NCBI RefSeq assembly: GCF_029846715.1
Contig: NZ_JARVWW010000029.1
Coordinates: forward strand, 1 to 64,000
DNA length: 64,000 nucleotides
Source: Bradyrhizobium nivariense
GTDB lineage: Bacteria > Pseudomonadota > Alphaproteobacteria > Rhizobiales > Xanthobacteraceae
Direction: 5' to 3'
In this document: positions 26,941 through 35,723 of the stretch, one piece after another
Layout of the letters: each line of letters opens with the position of its first letter
Numbering within the stretch: the stretch's first letter is position 1
Translations under genes and position numbers: made by a program
Notes under the pieces: model-generated
What the model saw: the letters and a program-made list of their open reading frames with translations, nothing else
The model's database searches: none
What the model was told of the DNA's origin: nothing

Positions 26941-28137
26941 ATGCAGCTATCAGATAAGCATGAGGGGACGACGACAAAGGCCTTCGCCGGCCTCAGGGTC
27001 CTGGATTTTTCGACCACCATCGCCGGTCCCCATTGTGCGCGGATGCTCGCCGACATGGGCGCCGAGGTCATCAAGATCGAGACCGACGGCGGCGAGACGA
27101 TGCGGACCCGGCCGCCGCTGCGCAAGGGCTGCAGCACCGTGTTCGGCCAGCTCAATGTCGGCAAGAAGAGCGTCGTGCTCGACCTCAAGTCCGAGGACGG
27201 CAAGGAAGCGATCCGGCGGCTGGCCGCGACTGCCGACATTCTGGTCGAGAACTTTCGCCCCGGCGTGATGCACCGGCTACGGCTCGACTATGACAGAATA
27301 CGCACCGTCAACCCGAAGCTGATCTACTGCTCGATCTCCGGCTACGGCCAGAGCGGCCCGTCGGCCGAGCTGCCGGCCTACGCGCCGGTGATCCACGCGG
27401 CCTCCGGCTACGACATGGCGCATCTCGCCTACCAGCCAGGCCGCAGCCGCCCGGATTATTGCGGGATCTACCATGCCGACGTCGTCACCGGCACCTACGG
27501 TTTTGGCGCGATTGCGTCGGCGCTCTACCAACGCACGGTGACTGGGCTCGGCCAGCACATCGACGTCTCCATGCTGGAATCGATGCTGACGCTGACATTG
27601 ATCGAGTTGCAGAACTCGCAGTTCACCGTGAAGCCGCCGCCGCGCCCGATGTTCGGGCCGACCGAGACGGCGAGCGGTTATGTCATGATCACGGTTGCCA
27701 GCGAGAAGACGTTTCAGGGGCTGATGGGAGTGATCGGCCGCCCCGAATGGATCTCCGATCCACGCTTCTCCACCTACGCCGCCCGCCGCGACCATTGGGC
27801 CGACATGATGGACGGCGTCGAAGCCTGGTCGCGGCAGCTCTCGACCGAGGCATGCCTCGTCGCACTTGGCGCGGCCGGCGTGCCGGCCTCGGCCTATCGC
27901 AGCGTGTCCGAGGCGCTGGCCGATCCGCAGCTCGCGCACCGGCGGGCGCTCTCGTCTGTGGAGGACGAAGGCGGCTCGTTCCAGGTCCTCAATCTGCCGT
28001 TCCGGATGTCCGGTTCCGACACGGCGCCGGCCAAGACGATGGCTGTGCTTGGCGAGCACACGGACCGGCTGCGCGCGGAGATCGGGCTCCCCGACGGTAC
28101 GCCAATTCCGTCAGGCAAAACAGCCGCGCAAGTCTGA
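26941..28137 (+). CDS. CaiB/BaiF-family (class III) CoA-transferase
   Basis: A 398-residue enzyme from ATG 26941 (an upstream TTG 26923 is in frame). Family blocks are AGLRVLDFSTTIAGPHCARM, LADMGAEVIKIETDGGE, LKSEDGKEAIRRLAATADIL, VENFRPGVMHRL and LIYCSISGYGQSGPS. The catalytic Asp that forms the acyl-anhydride lies in GIYHADVVTGTYG. It transfers CoA between organic acids by the ordered class III mechanism. The donor and acceptor are not predictable. The stop codon sits inside the first unit of a three-copy 12-bp tandem repeat (28129-28164). Confidence 0.9.
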   Translation: MQLSDKHEGTTTKAFAGLRVLDFSTTIAGPHCARMLADMGAEVIKIETDGGETMRTRPPLRKGCSTVFGQLNVGKKSVVLDLKSEDGKEAIRRLAATADILVENFRPGVMHRLRLDYDRIRTVNPKLIYCSISGYGQSGPSAELPAYAPVIHAASGYDMAHLAYQPGRSRPDYCGIYHADVVTGTYGFGAIASALYQRTVTGLGQHIDVSMLESMLTLTLIELQNSQFTVKPPPRPMFGPTETASGYVMITVASEKTFQGLMGVIGRPEWISDPRFSTYAARRDHWADMMDGVEAWSRQLSTEACLVALGAAGVPASAYRSVSEALADPQLAHRRALSSVEDEGGSFQVLNLPFRMSGSDTAPAKTMAVLGEHTDRLRAEIGLPDGTPIPSGKTAAQV

Positions 28138-28164
28138 CGGCAAGTCTGACGGCAAGTCTGACGG
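28129..28164. repeat. 12-bp tandem repeat, three units
   Basis: CAAGTCTGACGG is repeated three times head to tail without mismatch. The first unit contains the TGA stop of the CoA-transferase gene. Because the unit is 12 bp, copy-number change would not shift a frame, and each copy supplies another in-frame TGA. Confidence 0.95.
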
Positions 28165-28230
28165 ACAGCATCGTGCGGCAAGCAATGGGGCTTTGCGCGT
28201 GGTCGGCTTGCCATCATCCGCCAGCCTAAA

Positions 28231-28336
28231 CTAGAGCGTTTTCCAGCGAAGTGGACGCCGGTTCGCGTGAAGAAAACGCGTCAAAACAAGAATCTAGAGC
28301 GCCGTTCCGATTCAATCGGAACGGTAAATGCTCTAG
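28231..28336. repeat. Intergenic repeat of the AGAGCGTTTTCCAGCG type
   Basis: The element begins CTAGAGCGTTTTCCAGCGAA, continues GTTCGCGTGAAGAAAACGCG and has a second part with the hairpin CCGTTCCGATTCAATCGGAACGG closed by GCTCTAG. This sequence is a well-known dispersed intergenic repeat in Bradyrhizobium and relatives. It occupies the space between the CoA-transferase and the alcohol dehydrogenase. Confidence 0.8.
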
Positions 28337-28411
28337 ACAGGTCCGAGTTTGTCTCGTCCTGCCGCCCATGCCATGGTGGCGGCGACAAGAAAAGTATCCG
28401 GGAGGACGCCG

Positions 28412-29479
28412 ATGAAGAGTTTCAAGGTCGCCGATTTCAAGGCGCCGCTGCAGGAGTTCGACGAGGCAACGCCGCAGCCGTCCGGCACGCAGGTGCTGAT
28501 CAAGGTGAAGGCGGCCGGCGTCTGCCATAGCGATCTCCACATCTGGGAAGGCGGCTACGATCTCGGCCATGGCCGCAAGCCGCTATCGCTGAAGGACCGC
28601 GGCATCAACCTGCCGCTGACCATGGGCCACGAGACGGTCGGCGAGATCGCCGCCTTCGGCCCCGACGTGAAGCCGACCGACCAGGGTGATCTCAAGCTCG
28701 GCGACGTCGGCCTGGTCTATCCCTGGATCGGCTGCGGCAAATGCGCTGTTTGTCTTGCCGGCGACGAGAACATGTGCGCGACGCCGCGCTCGCTCGGCGT
28801 CTATTGCGACGGCGGCTATGCCGATCACATGCTGGTGCCGCATCCGCGTTATCTGCTCAACCTTAGAGGGCTCGACCCGGCGTCGGCCGCACCCTACGCC
28901 TGCTCGGGCGTCACCACCTACAGCGCGCTGAAGAAGGTCGAGCAGCATTTCGACACCCCGATCGTGATGTTCGGCGCCGGCGGCCTCGGCCTGATGGCGC
29001 TATCGCTGCTCAAGGCGATGGGCGGCAAGGGCGCGATCATGCTGGACATCGACGCGAAAAAGCGCGAGGCGGCGGAGAAGGCCGGCGCGCTCGCCACCGT
29101 CGATCCCACGGCGCCGGATGCGCTCGAGCAACTCGCCAAGAAAGCGGGCGCGCCGATCCGCGCCGTGATCGATCTCGTCGGCAACGCCGCCACCACGCAA
29201 CTCGGCTTCGACTGCCTCGCCAAGGGCGGCAAGCTCGTCCTCGTCGGCCTGTTCGGCGGCGGTGCGACCTGGGCGCTGCCGCTGATCCCGATCAAGGCGG
29301 TGACGATCCAGGGCAGCTACGTCGGAAACCTGCGCGAGACGCAGGAATTGCTCGACCTCGTGCGAACGAAGAAGGTGCCGCCGATTCCGGTGACGCGGCA
29401 GCCGCTCGCCAAGGCCAATGACGCGCTGGTGCAGTTGCAGCAGGGCGCAGTCGTCGGTCGCACGGTGCTGACGCCGTAA
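28412..29479 (+). CDS. Zinc-dependent alcohol dehydrogenase (MDR family)
   Basis: A 355-residue medium-chain dehydrogenase starting MKSFKVADFKAP, with GGGAGG at 28400-28405 fixing the ATG. Catalytic zinc ligands are the Cys in AGVCHSDLH and the GHE of TMGHETVGEI. The structural zinc lobe is complete (CGKCAVCLAGDENMC). The Rossmann motif is FGAGGLGLMAL, with an acidic residue in the following strand (LDIDAKK), suggesting NAD preference. It oxidises an alcohol or reduces an aldehyde. An isopropylmalate/tartrate-dehydrogenase-like gene follows 130 bp downstream. Confidence 0.9.
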   Translation: MKSFKVADFKAPLQEFDEATPQPSGTQVLIKVKAAGVCHSDLHIWEGGYDLGHGRKPLSLKDRGINLPLTMGHETVGEIAAFGPDVKPTDQGDLKLGDVGLVYPWIGCGKCAVCLAGDENMCATPRSLGVYCDGGYADHMLVPHPRYLLNLRGLDPASAAPYACSGVTTYSALKKVEQHFDTPIVMFGAGGLGLMALSLLKAMGGKGAIMLDIDAKKREAAEKAGALATVDPTAPDALEQLAKKAGAPIRAVIDLVGNAATTQLGFDCLAKGGKLVLVGLFGGGATWALPLIPIKAVTIQGSYVGNLRETQELLDLVRTKKVPPIPVTRQPLAKANDALVQLQQGAVVGRTVLTP

Positions 29480-29496
29480 TCGCGGCTCTCTCCCTC

Positions 29497-29565
29497 GTCA
29501 TTGCGAGCGAAGCAATCCAGACTGCCTCCGCGGATGTATTTCCGGATTGCTTCGTCGCAAGGGCT
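29497..29565. repeat. Palindromic repeat of the TCATTGCGAGCGAAGCAATCC type
   Basis: The arms GCGAGCGAAGCAATCC (29503-29518) and GGATTGCTTCGTCGC (29544-29558) can pair around a 25-nt loop. This is another widespread alphaproteobacterial intergenic repeat. It lies between the alcohol dehydrogenase and the next gene and could act as a transcript end or processing site. Confidence 0.8.
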
Positions 29566-29609
29566 CCTCACCATCACGAGCCTCTCTTCTCTTCGCGCAG
29601 GAAATCCCC

Positions 29610-30689
29610 ATGTCCGCAAACAACGCCTTCCACATTGCCGTGCTCGCCGGTGACGGTATCGGTCCCGAAGTCATGGCACCGGCCATCGAAGTCCTGCGCA
29701 AGATCGAGACGAAATCCGGCTTGAGCTTCCGCTTCACCGAGGCGCCGGCGGGTGCAAATAATTATCTCGCCACCGGCAAGTCGATGCCTGATACCACCAT
29801 CAAGCTGTGCGAGGAGGCGGACGCGATCCTGCTCGGCGCCTGCGGCCTGCCGTCGGTGCGCTATCCTGACAACACCGAAATCGCGCCGCAGATCGAGCTG
29901 CGCGTCACCTTCGATCTCTATGCCGGCGTGCGGCCCGCGCGGCTCATTCCGGGCGTGCCGAGCCCGATCGTCGGCGCTGAGCAGCGCGGCATCGATCTCG
30001 TCGTGATCAGGGAGTCCACCGAAGGCCTGTTCGCCTCGATGGGCAAGGGCGTCGTCACCCATGAGGACGCGCGCGAGACGCTGGTGATCACGCGCAAAAC
30101 CTCCGAGCGCCTGTTCGAGTTCTCGTTTCGCCTGGCCGAGCGGCGCAAAGCGCGCGGCAAGCCGGGGATGCTGACCTGCGTCGACAAGGCGAATGTGTTC
30201 AAGGCTTTTGCGTTCTTTCGTGGCATCTTCGACGAGATCGAAAAGCGCCATCCGCAGGTGAAGACCGATCGGCTCTATGTCGATGCCTGCTCGGCGATGC
30301 TGGTGAAACGGCCCTGGGATTTCGACGTGATGGTGATGGAGAACATGTTCGGCGACATCGTCTCCGACATCACCGCGAGCCTGATCGGCGGCCTCGGCAT
30401 GGCGCCGTCAGCCGACATCGGCGACAAATACGCGGTGTTCCAACCCTGCCACGGCACCGCGCCCGACATCATGGGGCAGGGCAAGGCCAATCCCACCGGC
30501 ATGATCCTGTCTGCCGCAATGATGCTGGACTGGCTGGCTGACAAGCACGGTGTCGAGGGCGCGGCGGAAGCTGGCGAGCAAATCGAGCGCGCCGTGGATC
30601 AGATCTATGCCGGCGGCATCAAGCCGATGGAGTTCGGCGGCAGCAACGGCACGGCCGACATCACGAAGGCGGTGCTCGCGGCCCTTTAG
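29610..30689 (+). CDS. Isocitrate/isopropylmalate/tartrate dehydrogenase family protein
   Basis: A 359-residue beta-decarboxylating dehydrogenase. Blocks are VLAGDGIGPEVMAPAIEVLR, the substrate Arg loop IELRVTFDLYAGVRPARL, IVIRESTEG-like VVIRESTEGLFASMGKG, the catalytic Lys/Tyr region (CVDKANVFKAF), metal Asp in ENMFGDIVSDITASLIGGLG and nucleotide-site HGTAPDIMGQGKANPTGMIL. The start ATG 29610 follows CAGGAAAT. Its loop sequences suggest a member other than canonical leuB or icd, such as a tartrate/malate-like dehydrogenase, but the substrate is not certain. It acts in the cytoplasm with NAD(P) and Mg2+/Mn2+. A G+C-rich hairpin follows the stop. Confidence 0.88.
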   Translation: MSANNAFHIAVLAGDGIGPEVMAPAIEVLRKIETKSGLSFRFTEAPAGANNYLATGKSMPDTTIKLCEEADAILLGACGLPSVRYPDNTEIAPQIELRVTFDLYAGVRPARLIPGVPSPIVGAEQRGIDLVVIRESTEGLFASMGKGVVTHEDARETLVITRKTSERLFEFSFRLAERRKARGKPGMLTCVDKANVFKAFAFFRGIFDEIEKRHPQVKTDRLYVDACSAMLVKRPWDFDVMVMENMFGDIVSDITASLIGGLGMAPSADIGDKYAVFQPCHGTAPDIMGQGKANPTGMILSAAMMLDWLADKHGVEGAAEAGEQIERAVDQIYAGGIKPMEFGGSNGTADITKAVLAAL

Positions 30690-30708
30690 CAATACATTGA
30701 GAAGAAAA

Positions 30709-30730
30709 AGGGCCCCGGTGGGCCCCTTCG
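30709..30730. terminator. Candidate bidirectional terminator hairpin
   Basis: GGGCCC-CGGT-GGGCCC forms a compact hairpin flanked by AAAA on the left and CTTCGTT on the right, between two convergent genes. It could end the dehydrogenase transcript on the plus strand and that of the small exported protein on the minus strand. Confidence 0.6.
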
Positions 30731-30734
30731 TTAT

Positions 30735-31022
30735 TCACCAGCGGTGCCAGCGGCGATGGCCCCAGCCCCACGGACGCGGGCCGTAACCATAGAAGCGTCG
30801 CGGGCCGCCATAGTAGCCATAGGCGCCATAATAGTTCGGACGCCACCAGCAGCGGCCCCAGGCATTGCAGACCATACGCACCTGATCGATATTCGCGGCC
30901 GGACCGTTTGCGACGCGATCGGCCTGCGGGATGCCGTTCGGCATCGCTGCGATCGCTTGTCCCGACGCCAGCGCAGCGCTGCCGAGCGCAGCCAGACCGA
31001 GAACGACAAACTTGAGTTTCAT
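30735..31022 (-). CDS. Small exported Gly/Tyr/Trp-rich protein
   Basis: A 95-residue protein with a signal peptide (MKLKFVVLGLAALGSAALAS, cleavage near AIAA). The mature part ends in a Trp-, Tyr-, Gly- and Arg-rich tail (PNYYGAYGYYGGPRRFYGYG followed by PRPWGWGHRRWHRW). One Cys pair (MVCNAWGRCWW) may form a disulfide. Proteins of this composition are common in Bradyrhizobium, and their function is unknown; a cell-surface or envelope role is an inference from composition. Convergent with the dehydrogenase gene across a terminator-like hairpin. Confidence 0.8.
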   Translation of the reverse strand: MKLKFVVLGLAALGSAALASGQAIAAMPNGIPQADRVANGPAANIDQVRMVCNAWGRCWWRPNYYGAYGYYGGPRRFYGYGPRPWGWGHRRWHRW

Positions 31023-31140
31023 CGCAATCTCCCTCGTTGGTGGCGGAAGAACTTGCAGCAGATCAATTGGTTGCTACCACAGCGCAAGCGGCCGGGGAAT
31101 TTAATCTTCCTGAATGAAAATTCAGCTTCGCGCGTTCACG

Positions 31141-31980
31141 TCATTTGCCCTGGAACTGCGGCTTGCGCTTTTCCATGAAGGCCTGCCGGCCCTCGCGGAA
31201 ATCCGCACTATCCATGCAGGCCGTGCCGATCGCCTTGATCGCGTCCATATCGCGCCCGCTTTCGTCCTTCAGCACTTGCGCGATGGTGGTCTTGGCGGCC
31301 TTGATCGCAAGCGGTGCGTTCTGCGAGATCGTCTCGGCAATCGCCATGGTCTCGCCCCAGAGCTGATCGTCGGGGAATACGCGCTCGATCAGCCCGATAC
31401 GCAGCGCTTCGCTGGAATCGATGCGCATGCCCGTGTACATCAGCAGGCGCGCCCAGGACGGTCCGACCAGCGACACCAGGTGCTTCAATCCATCATAACC
31501 GTAGGCGATGCCGAGTTTCGCCGCGGGAATGCCGAACTGGCTGCCATGGGAGGCGATGCGGATGTCGGTGAGCATCGCGACCTGCATGCCGCCGCCGAGG
31601 CAAAAGCCCTGGATGCTCGCGATCGTCGGCTTGGGATAGTCGGCGAGCAGCGCGCGCTGGGCAGCGCTGCGCTTGCCATATTCCTCGGAAGCGGCGGCGT
31701 TATGGCGCGTCTTCTCGAACTGGCTGATGTCGGCGCCCGACACGAAGGCCTTGCCGCCGGCGCCGCGCAGGATCACGACGCGCACGGCATCGTCGTCGCG
31801 CAGGCTTGCCAGCGCCTCGCCAAATCCCTCCCACATCTCCAGCGACATCGCGTTGCGTTTGTCGGGATTGTTGAAGGTGATCACACCGACGCCACTGGCT
31901 GTGTGCTTGAGGATCTTGCCGTCGGCGTAGGGTGTTTCGGTCGTGCTGGACATGTCGGGCATCACGCGCTCGCTGATCAT
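31141..31980 (-). CDS. Enoyl-CoA hydratase/isomerase family protein
   Basis: Up to 279 residues of the crotonase fold. Blocks are ITFNNPDKRNAMSLEMWEGF, the CoA-binding/oxyanion region KAFVSGADISQF, and IQGFCLGGGMQVAMLTDIRI with the conserved GGG loop. FGIPAAKLGIAYGYDGLKHL follows, in which the position of the usual catalytic Glu (for example Glu in PELxLG) is not conserved. So it may be a hydratase variant or another crotonase activity. The start is uncertain: ATG 31980, 31962 and 31953 are all in frame with no strong ribosome site. Cytoplasmic fatty-acid or aromatic-acid degradation is the likely context. Confidence 0.85.
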   Translation of the reverse strand: MISERVMPDMSSTTETPYADGKILKHTASGVGVITFNNPDKRNAMSLEMWEGFGEALASLRDDDAVRVVILRGAGGKAFVSGADISQFEKTRHNAAASEEYGKRSAAQRALLADYPKPTIASIQGFCLGGGMQVAMLTDIRIASHGSQFGIPAAKLGIAYGYDGLKHLVSLVGPSWARLLMYTGMRIDSSEALRIGLIERVFPDDQLWGETMAIAETISQNAPLAIKAAKTTIAQVLKDESGRDMDAIKAIGTACMDSADFREGRQAFMEKRKPQFQGK

Positions 31981-32076
31981 TGGCGAGGCGCAATGTGCGG
32001 CCGGGGCAGGGCCGGGGTCAACCGCGGCAGGGGATGCGGCTTTGCATCCGCCCGTCCCGCGATTGCATGGCGCGAT

Positions 32077-33426
32077 CTATCTCGTCATGTGCGCGGTCAG
32101 CGGATGGCTGCCGGCATTGCTGAAGAACGCCGCCTCTTCGGCGGTCGCCTCCAAGAGCTGCTCATCCTGGTTATAGACGTCGTTGCGGAACTGGACTGTC
32201 TGGTCCTTGGTCATCCATGCCGTGAGATAGATCCATGCCACCGGCACTTTCCTGGCCATGGCGACTTCGAGATGCTGGCCGGTGGTGATTTCCGCATCGA
32301 TCGCGGCGCGGCTCCATTTCGGCTGGTCCTTCAAGAGCCAGGCGGCGAGATCGCGCACATTGTCCACGCGCGAGCAGCCATGAGAATCGAAGCGATAGTC
32401 GTCACTGAACAGGTTGCGCTGGTTGGTATCGTGCATGTAGACCGAATAGGAATTCGGCATGTCGATCTTGACCGCGCCGAGCGCGTTGAACGTGCCGTTT
32501 TGCTGGCGCACAGTGAAATTCGGCGTGTGCGTGCCCGACCAGTCGACCGAATGCGGATCGATCGGATTGTCGTGGACGTCGAGCACCTCCATGTGCATGC
32601 GCGACAGGTAGGTCGGATCCTTGCGCATATGCGCGGAGATCTCGGTCTTGGCGATCGAGGAGGGCACCGTCCAGGTCGGATTGAGGACGACGCTGCTGAT
32701 CTGGGCCGTCAGCGTCGGCGAGGGCTTTTCGGTCTTGCCGACGATCACGCGATAGCGCCGCACCACGACGTCGTTCTCGACCGCTTCGGCGAAGGCCGCG
32801 GGGATGTTGACCACGACATAGCGCTGGCCGAAGCCGAAATTCATGTTCTCGAGCCGCTGGAGCGAAGCCTCCAGCTGCCGGATGCGCTTCTGCACCGGCA
32901 CGTTCATCGCCGCGATTGTGCGCGGCGTCACCGTTGCGGTCGGCGCGAGGCCATGGCGGACCTGGAAGCGTTTCACGGCGTCCGCGAGATCCTGGTCGAA
33001 GGCGCCGCTCGCCTTGTCGGCGGAAAGATCGCCGGAGACGATCAGCCGCTTGCGCAAGAGATCGTCATCGGCGCCCGGCGCGCCCGGCGCGAATTTGGCG
33101 TCGGTGGGAATGGTCGGCCAGCCGCCGCGCACCGCGAGATCGGAATAGCTGAGCGCCGCATCCCTGATGCGCTGGGCGGAGCCTTCGTCGTAGGTCGGCT
33201 CGTGCGTCAGCGCGAGTGCTGCGGCCGAGCGGCTGTCTGCCGTTGAAGCCGACGCCGGCGTGGCAGTTTTCGGTGCGGCTGCATGGGCCGGATTGGCGGT
33301 GGCCGGTACCGTGCCGGCCGCGGTCGCCGGCTTGGGCCCGGCCTGTCCAATGGTCTCGGTCTGTGCAAGCGCAGAGGCGCTCGCGAGCACGCCGACGGCA
33401 ATGATCATCGCATGGCGTTTCGACAT
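32077..33426 (-). CDS. Exported L,D-transpeptidase (YcbB/LdtD-like)
   Basis: About 449 residues. A signal peptide (MSKRHAMIIAVGVLASASAL) is followed by an Ala/Pro/Thr-rich linker (residues 30-75), a peptidoglycan-binding-like segment (AFDQDLADAVKRFQVRHGLA) and a YkuD catalytic domain whose nucleophile motif is FDSHGCSRVDN (His-Gly-Cys-x-Arg). This is the layout of YcbB-type L,D-transpeptidases, which make 3-3 cross-links in peptidoglycan or attach proteins to it in the periplasm. ATG 33426 (GGGAC upstream) is preferred; ATG 33444 is also in frame. Confidence 0.9.
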   Translation of the reverse strand: MSKRHAMIIAVGVLASASALAQTETIGQAGPKPATAAGTVPATANPAHAAAPKTATPASASTADSRSAAALALTHEPTYDEGSAQRIRDAALSYSDLAVRGGWPTIPTDAKFAPGAPGADDDLLRKRLIVSGDLSADKASGAFDQDLADAVKRFQVRHGLAPTATVTPRTIAAMNVPVQKRIRQLEASLQRLENMNFGFGQRYVVVNIPAAFAEAVENDVVVRRYRVIVGKTEKPSPTLTAQISSVVLNPTWTVPSSIAKTEISAHMRKDPTYLSRMHMEVLDVHDNPIDPHSVDWSGTHTPNFTVRQQNGTFNALGAVKIDMPNSYSVYMHDTNQRNLFSDDYRFDSHGCSRVDNVRDLAAWLLKDQPKWSRAAIDAEITTGQHLEVAMARKVPVAWIYLTAWMTKDQTVQFRNDVYNQDEQLLEATAEEAAFFSNAGSHPLTAHMTR

Positions 33427-33804
33427 GTGTCCCATCTTCCCCATGAGAGCGAGGCCCGGACGGGCGCTCGCATTGGCAATTCCCGGTCGTCGTGCTGATT
33501 CGAGAGATCGGCGGCAGGCTAGTGCCTCCCGGTTGCGGCTCCCTTAAGCACGGCGCATCGCGAGCCCCGCGCGTCGGACGCGCGGTCTCTGGATTGGGTC
33601 GCGACAGGGTCGGAATGGGTTCGCGAAAACCGCGGGCAACGGCGGCAAAAACGTCAACAAAAAGCGGCGGTCATGCCGCCCCGAGAAAGATCGCGCGCAA
33701 GCGCGGGGCCCGGATATGTCTCATCCGGGTCTCGTCCAATCCGGCCGCGCCCCCGTGACGCGGCGGATTGAACATCGGCCGGAAAGGCGCGAACGCCGAT
33801 CGGC
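33427..33804. other. Intergenic region with no supported gene
   Basis: An open frame at 33492-33758 has an Arg/Pro/Ala-biased translation without family character and no ribosome site; I do not support it. The stretch holds several short G+C-rich inverted repeats, for example GCGCGTCGGACGCGC near 33568. Promoter elements for the L,D-transpeptidase should lie in its left part, but no consensus is clear. Confidence 0.5.
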
Positions 33805-34209
33805 TCAGGCCTCGTTCGCTGCGATCGATTCCATCAGCGAGACGAGCTGACGCTGCACCGTCTGGTCCTTGATCTTGCTGTAGGCGCGCAGCAGGCGGAG
33901 GCTGAAGGCGGAGTCCAGGAAGAGCAGGCTCTCGACTTCGCGCGCCTTGTTGTCGCCGTCATAGAAGAAGGTCACGGGCACATCGAGGGAGGTAGCGATC
34001 TGCTGAAGCCGAGCCGCGCCGACGCGATTGACGCCCTTCTCGTATTTCTGGACCTGCTGGAAGCTGACGCCGAGCTTATCGCCCAGCTCGGCCTGCGAGA
34101 TCTTCATCTCGACGCGCCGCAGACGGATTCGCTTGCCCAGCTCAATGTCCGGCTTGCCGGCACTGCGCTGCTTCATTCTTTTCGCCGCTGTCTTCATTTT
34201 TTTTCTCAT
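33805..34209 (-). CDS. XRE-family helix-turn-helix regulator
   Basis: A 134-residue protein with a basic N-terminal tail and a Cro/C1-type HTH at about residues 22-80 (LGKRIRLRRVEMKISQAELG, DKLGVSFQQVQKYEKGVNRV, GAARLQQIATSLDVPVTFFY). The short helical C-terminal region may dimerise. This type (SinR/HipB-like, with the FQQVQKYEKG helix) is common in rhizobia. Its ATG overlaps the TGA of the LysR gene upstream as ATGA (34206-34209), so the two regulators are translationally coupled, which is unusual for a LysR gene. Confidence 0.88.
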   Translation of the reverse strand: MRKKMKTAAKRMKQRSAGKPDIELGKRIRLRRVEMKISQAELGDKLGVSFQQVQKYEKGVNRVGAARLQQIATSLDVPVTFFYDGDNKAREVESLLFLDSAFSLRLLRAYSKIKDQTVQRQLVSLMESIAANEA

Positions 34210-35252
34210 CGTTCTTCGGTTGAAAACCCCCCGAAGAGCTGGGTCAGGGGTTCGCCCATATACTCGTCCTTGAATTCATGCGGGTGCACGAACTCTTCCT
34301 TAAACCACGGGAATCGCGCTGGATTGAAGGCTTCGATCAGCCAGTCAATCATGTGCCGCACTCTCGGTATCCGGCCGCTACCTGCATGGTAGGACAACCA
34401 GATATCCAGCGGTCTGTTCAGCTCGACCTCCAGTGGAATCAACTTCCCGCCAAGCGCAATGGCGTAGCTCGGGAATACGCCGATTCCGGCGCCATTCGCG
34501 ACCGCCCAGTAGTTGGCGCTTGAGACGTTGGTCTTCATGACCAGAAGGTCACGTTCCGAAACGCCGGGGAAGAAGCTCTCGAAAGTTTCCTTGGCGGCGA
34601 GCTGGTCGGCGAATTGCAGCACCAGGCGGTGCTTGATCAATTCCATCGCCGAGCGCGGCGCGCCATGTTTTGCAATGTATTTCTCGGAGGCCCAGAACAT
34701 CAGATGCATGCGGCCGAGCCGCACCAGCTTGACGTCGAGCGCCGAAGGCCGTGACAGATGGATGGCGACGTCGGCCTCGTGGCGGGAGACATCGGCCGAG
34801 CGCATCGCGCAATGCAGGTCGACCAGGATCTTCGGATAGGCCTGCTGGAATTCGACCAGCCGCGGGGCGAGCCAGAACGTCCCCAATCCCTCGGTCACGG
34901 CGACGCGGACTTCGCCGGACAGGACGTTCGCCGTCGAATCGCTGGTGCGCAGCACGTCGAACGCAGCCGCTTCCATCCGCTCGACGGCGGAGACCACCAG
35001 CGCGCCTTCGTCGGTGAGATGCGTGCCGTGAACGTCCCGGGTGAACAGGGTGGTGCCGGTCTGGCGTTCGAAATCGTCGATGCGCCGGCGGACGACATTG
35101 ATCGACAGCGACAGCCGTTCAGCCGCCGAGCGGAAACTGCCGCATCGGACGACTTCCAGGAAAATGCGCGCCGCATCCCAATCCGAGAGGCCGCTGATAT
35201 TTGTTTTTGGGCGTTCTTCCAGTGGAACGCCCCTTTCCGCCAAGGAGTGCAT
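34206..35252 (-). CDS. LysR-family transcriptional regulator
   Basis: A 348-residue regulator with an N-terminal winged HTH (WDAARIFLEVVRCGSFRSAA, ERLSLSINVVRRRIDDFERQ) after a 20-residue leader, and an effector domain starting near GEVRVAVTEGLGTFWLAPRL. AAAGGA lies just upstream of ATG 35252. The C-terminus is longer than in typical LysR proteins (ending EYMGEPLTQLFGGFSTEER). It is followed without a gap by the XRE regulator. It has no obvious divergent enzyme target; the nearest right-hand gene is a small unknown protein at 35724. Confidence 0.88.
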   Translation of the reverse strand: MHSLAERGVPLEERPKTNISGLSDWDAARIFLEVVRCGSFRSAAERLSLSINVVRRRIDDFERQTGTTLFTRDVHGTHLTDEGALVVSAVERMEAAAFDVLRTSDSTANVLSGEVRVAVTEGLGTFWLAPRLVEFQQAYPKILVDLHCAMRSADVSRHEADVAIHLSRPSALDVKLVRLGRMHLMFWASEKYIAKHGAPRSAMELIKHRLVLQFADQLAAKETFESFFPGVSERDLLVMKTNVSSANYWAVANGAGIGVFPSYAIALGGKLIPLEVELNRPLDIWLSYHAGSGRIPRVRHMIDWLIEAFNPARFPWFKEEFVHPHEFKDEYMGEPLTQLFGGFSTEER

Positions 35253-35723
35253 ACAAGTCCTTTCGGGTCGCTAAACTGGCAGAATATGGCGCAAACCACA
35301 ACCACGGCGGGTTGGGGAATGACGAGTTTTGAACGTCATCCTTACCGTGTTGCTGGTGGTATTGGAGTGCTGCCAGGGGCTGGGAATCGGGCAGACTATC
35401 GCCCGTATGAGGGTGTGGCGTGAGTTCCGTTGCGAGCCCTGACATGGCTGTGGGAGTGTCGGCGCTGTCCGAAATTCTTGCGCGAGAGCCGGTGTCGCCT
35501 TCCGCGATGGATCGATTGCAGCACGCCAAGCGTTGGACGACTGAGCGGTTTGACGACAGCCGGCGCAGCGGCGCGATGTTCGCCGGAACCGCGGTTTCAA
35601 CGCAGAAGCACACGGAAATCATATTCAGGGGCGCAGCGGCCTCGTGCTATCGTCGGTGCTCCATGGGGCCGCGGGGATCGTCGCACATACGTCTCACAGG
35701 CCGAATTAACGGAAAGAACGCCG
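35253..35723. other. Intergenic region with no well-supported gene
   Basis: A GTG-started frame at 35420-35770 (115 codons) overlaps the next gene in another phase. Its translation has no recognisable family, so it is not called. Promoters for the leftward LysR gene and the rightward small gene must lie here; no clear consensus was found. Confidence 0.45.

Noticed and set aside
28129..28164. Tandem repeat as a CRISPR-like array
   Set aside because: The units are only 12 bp and directly adjacent with no spacers.
31114..33246. 710-codon plus-strand open frame
   Set aside because: It is the antisense of the enoyl-CoA hydratase and L,D-transpeptidase genes, with His/Arg/Asp-biased translation typical of high-G+C shadows.
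33492..33758. 88-codon plus-strand open frame
   Set aside because: No ribosome site, no family similarity and a composition typical of non-coding high-G+C DNA.
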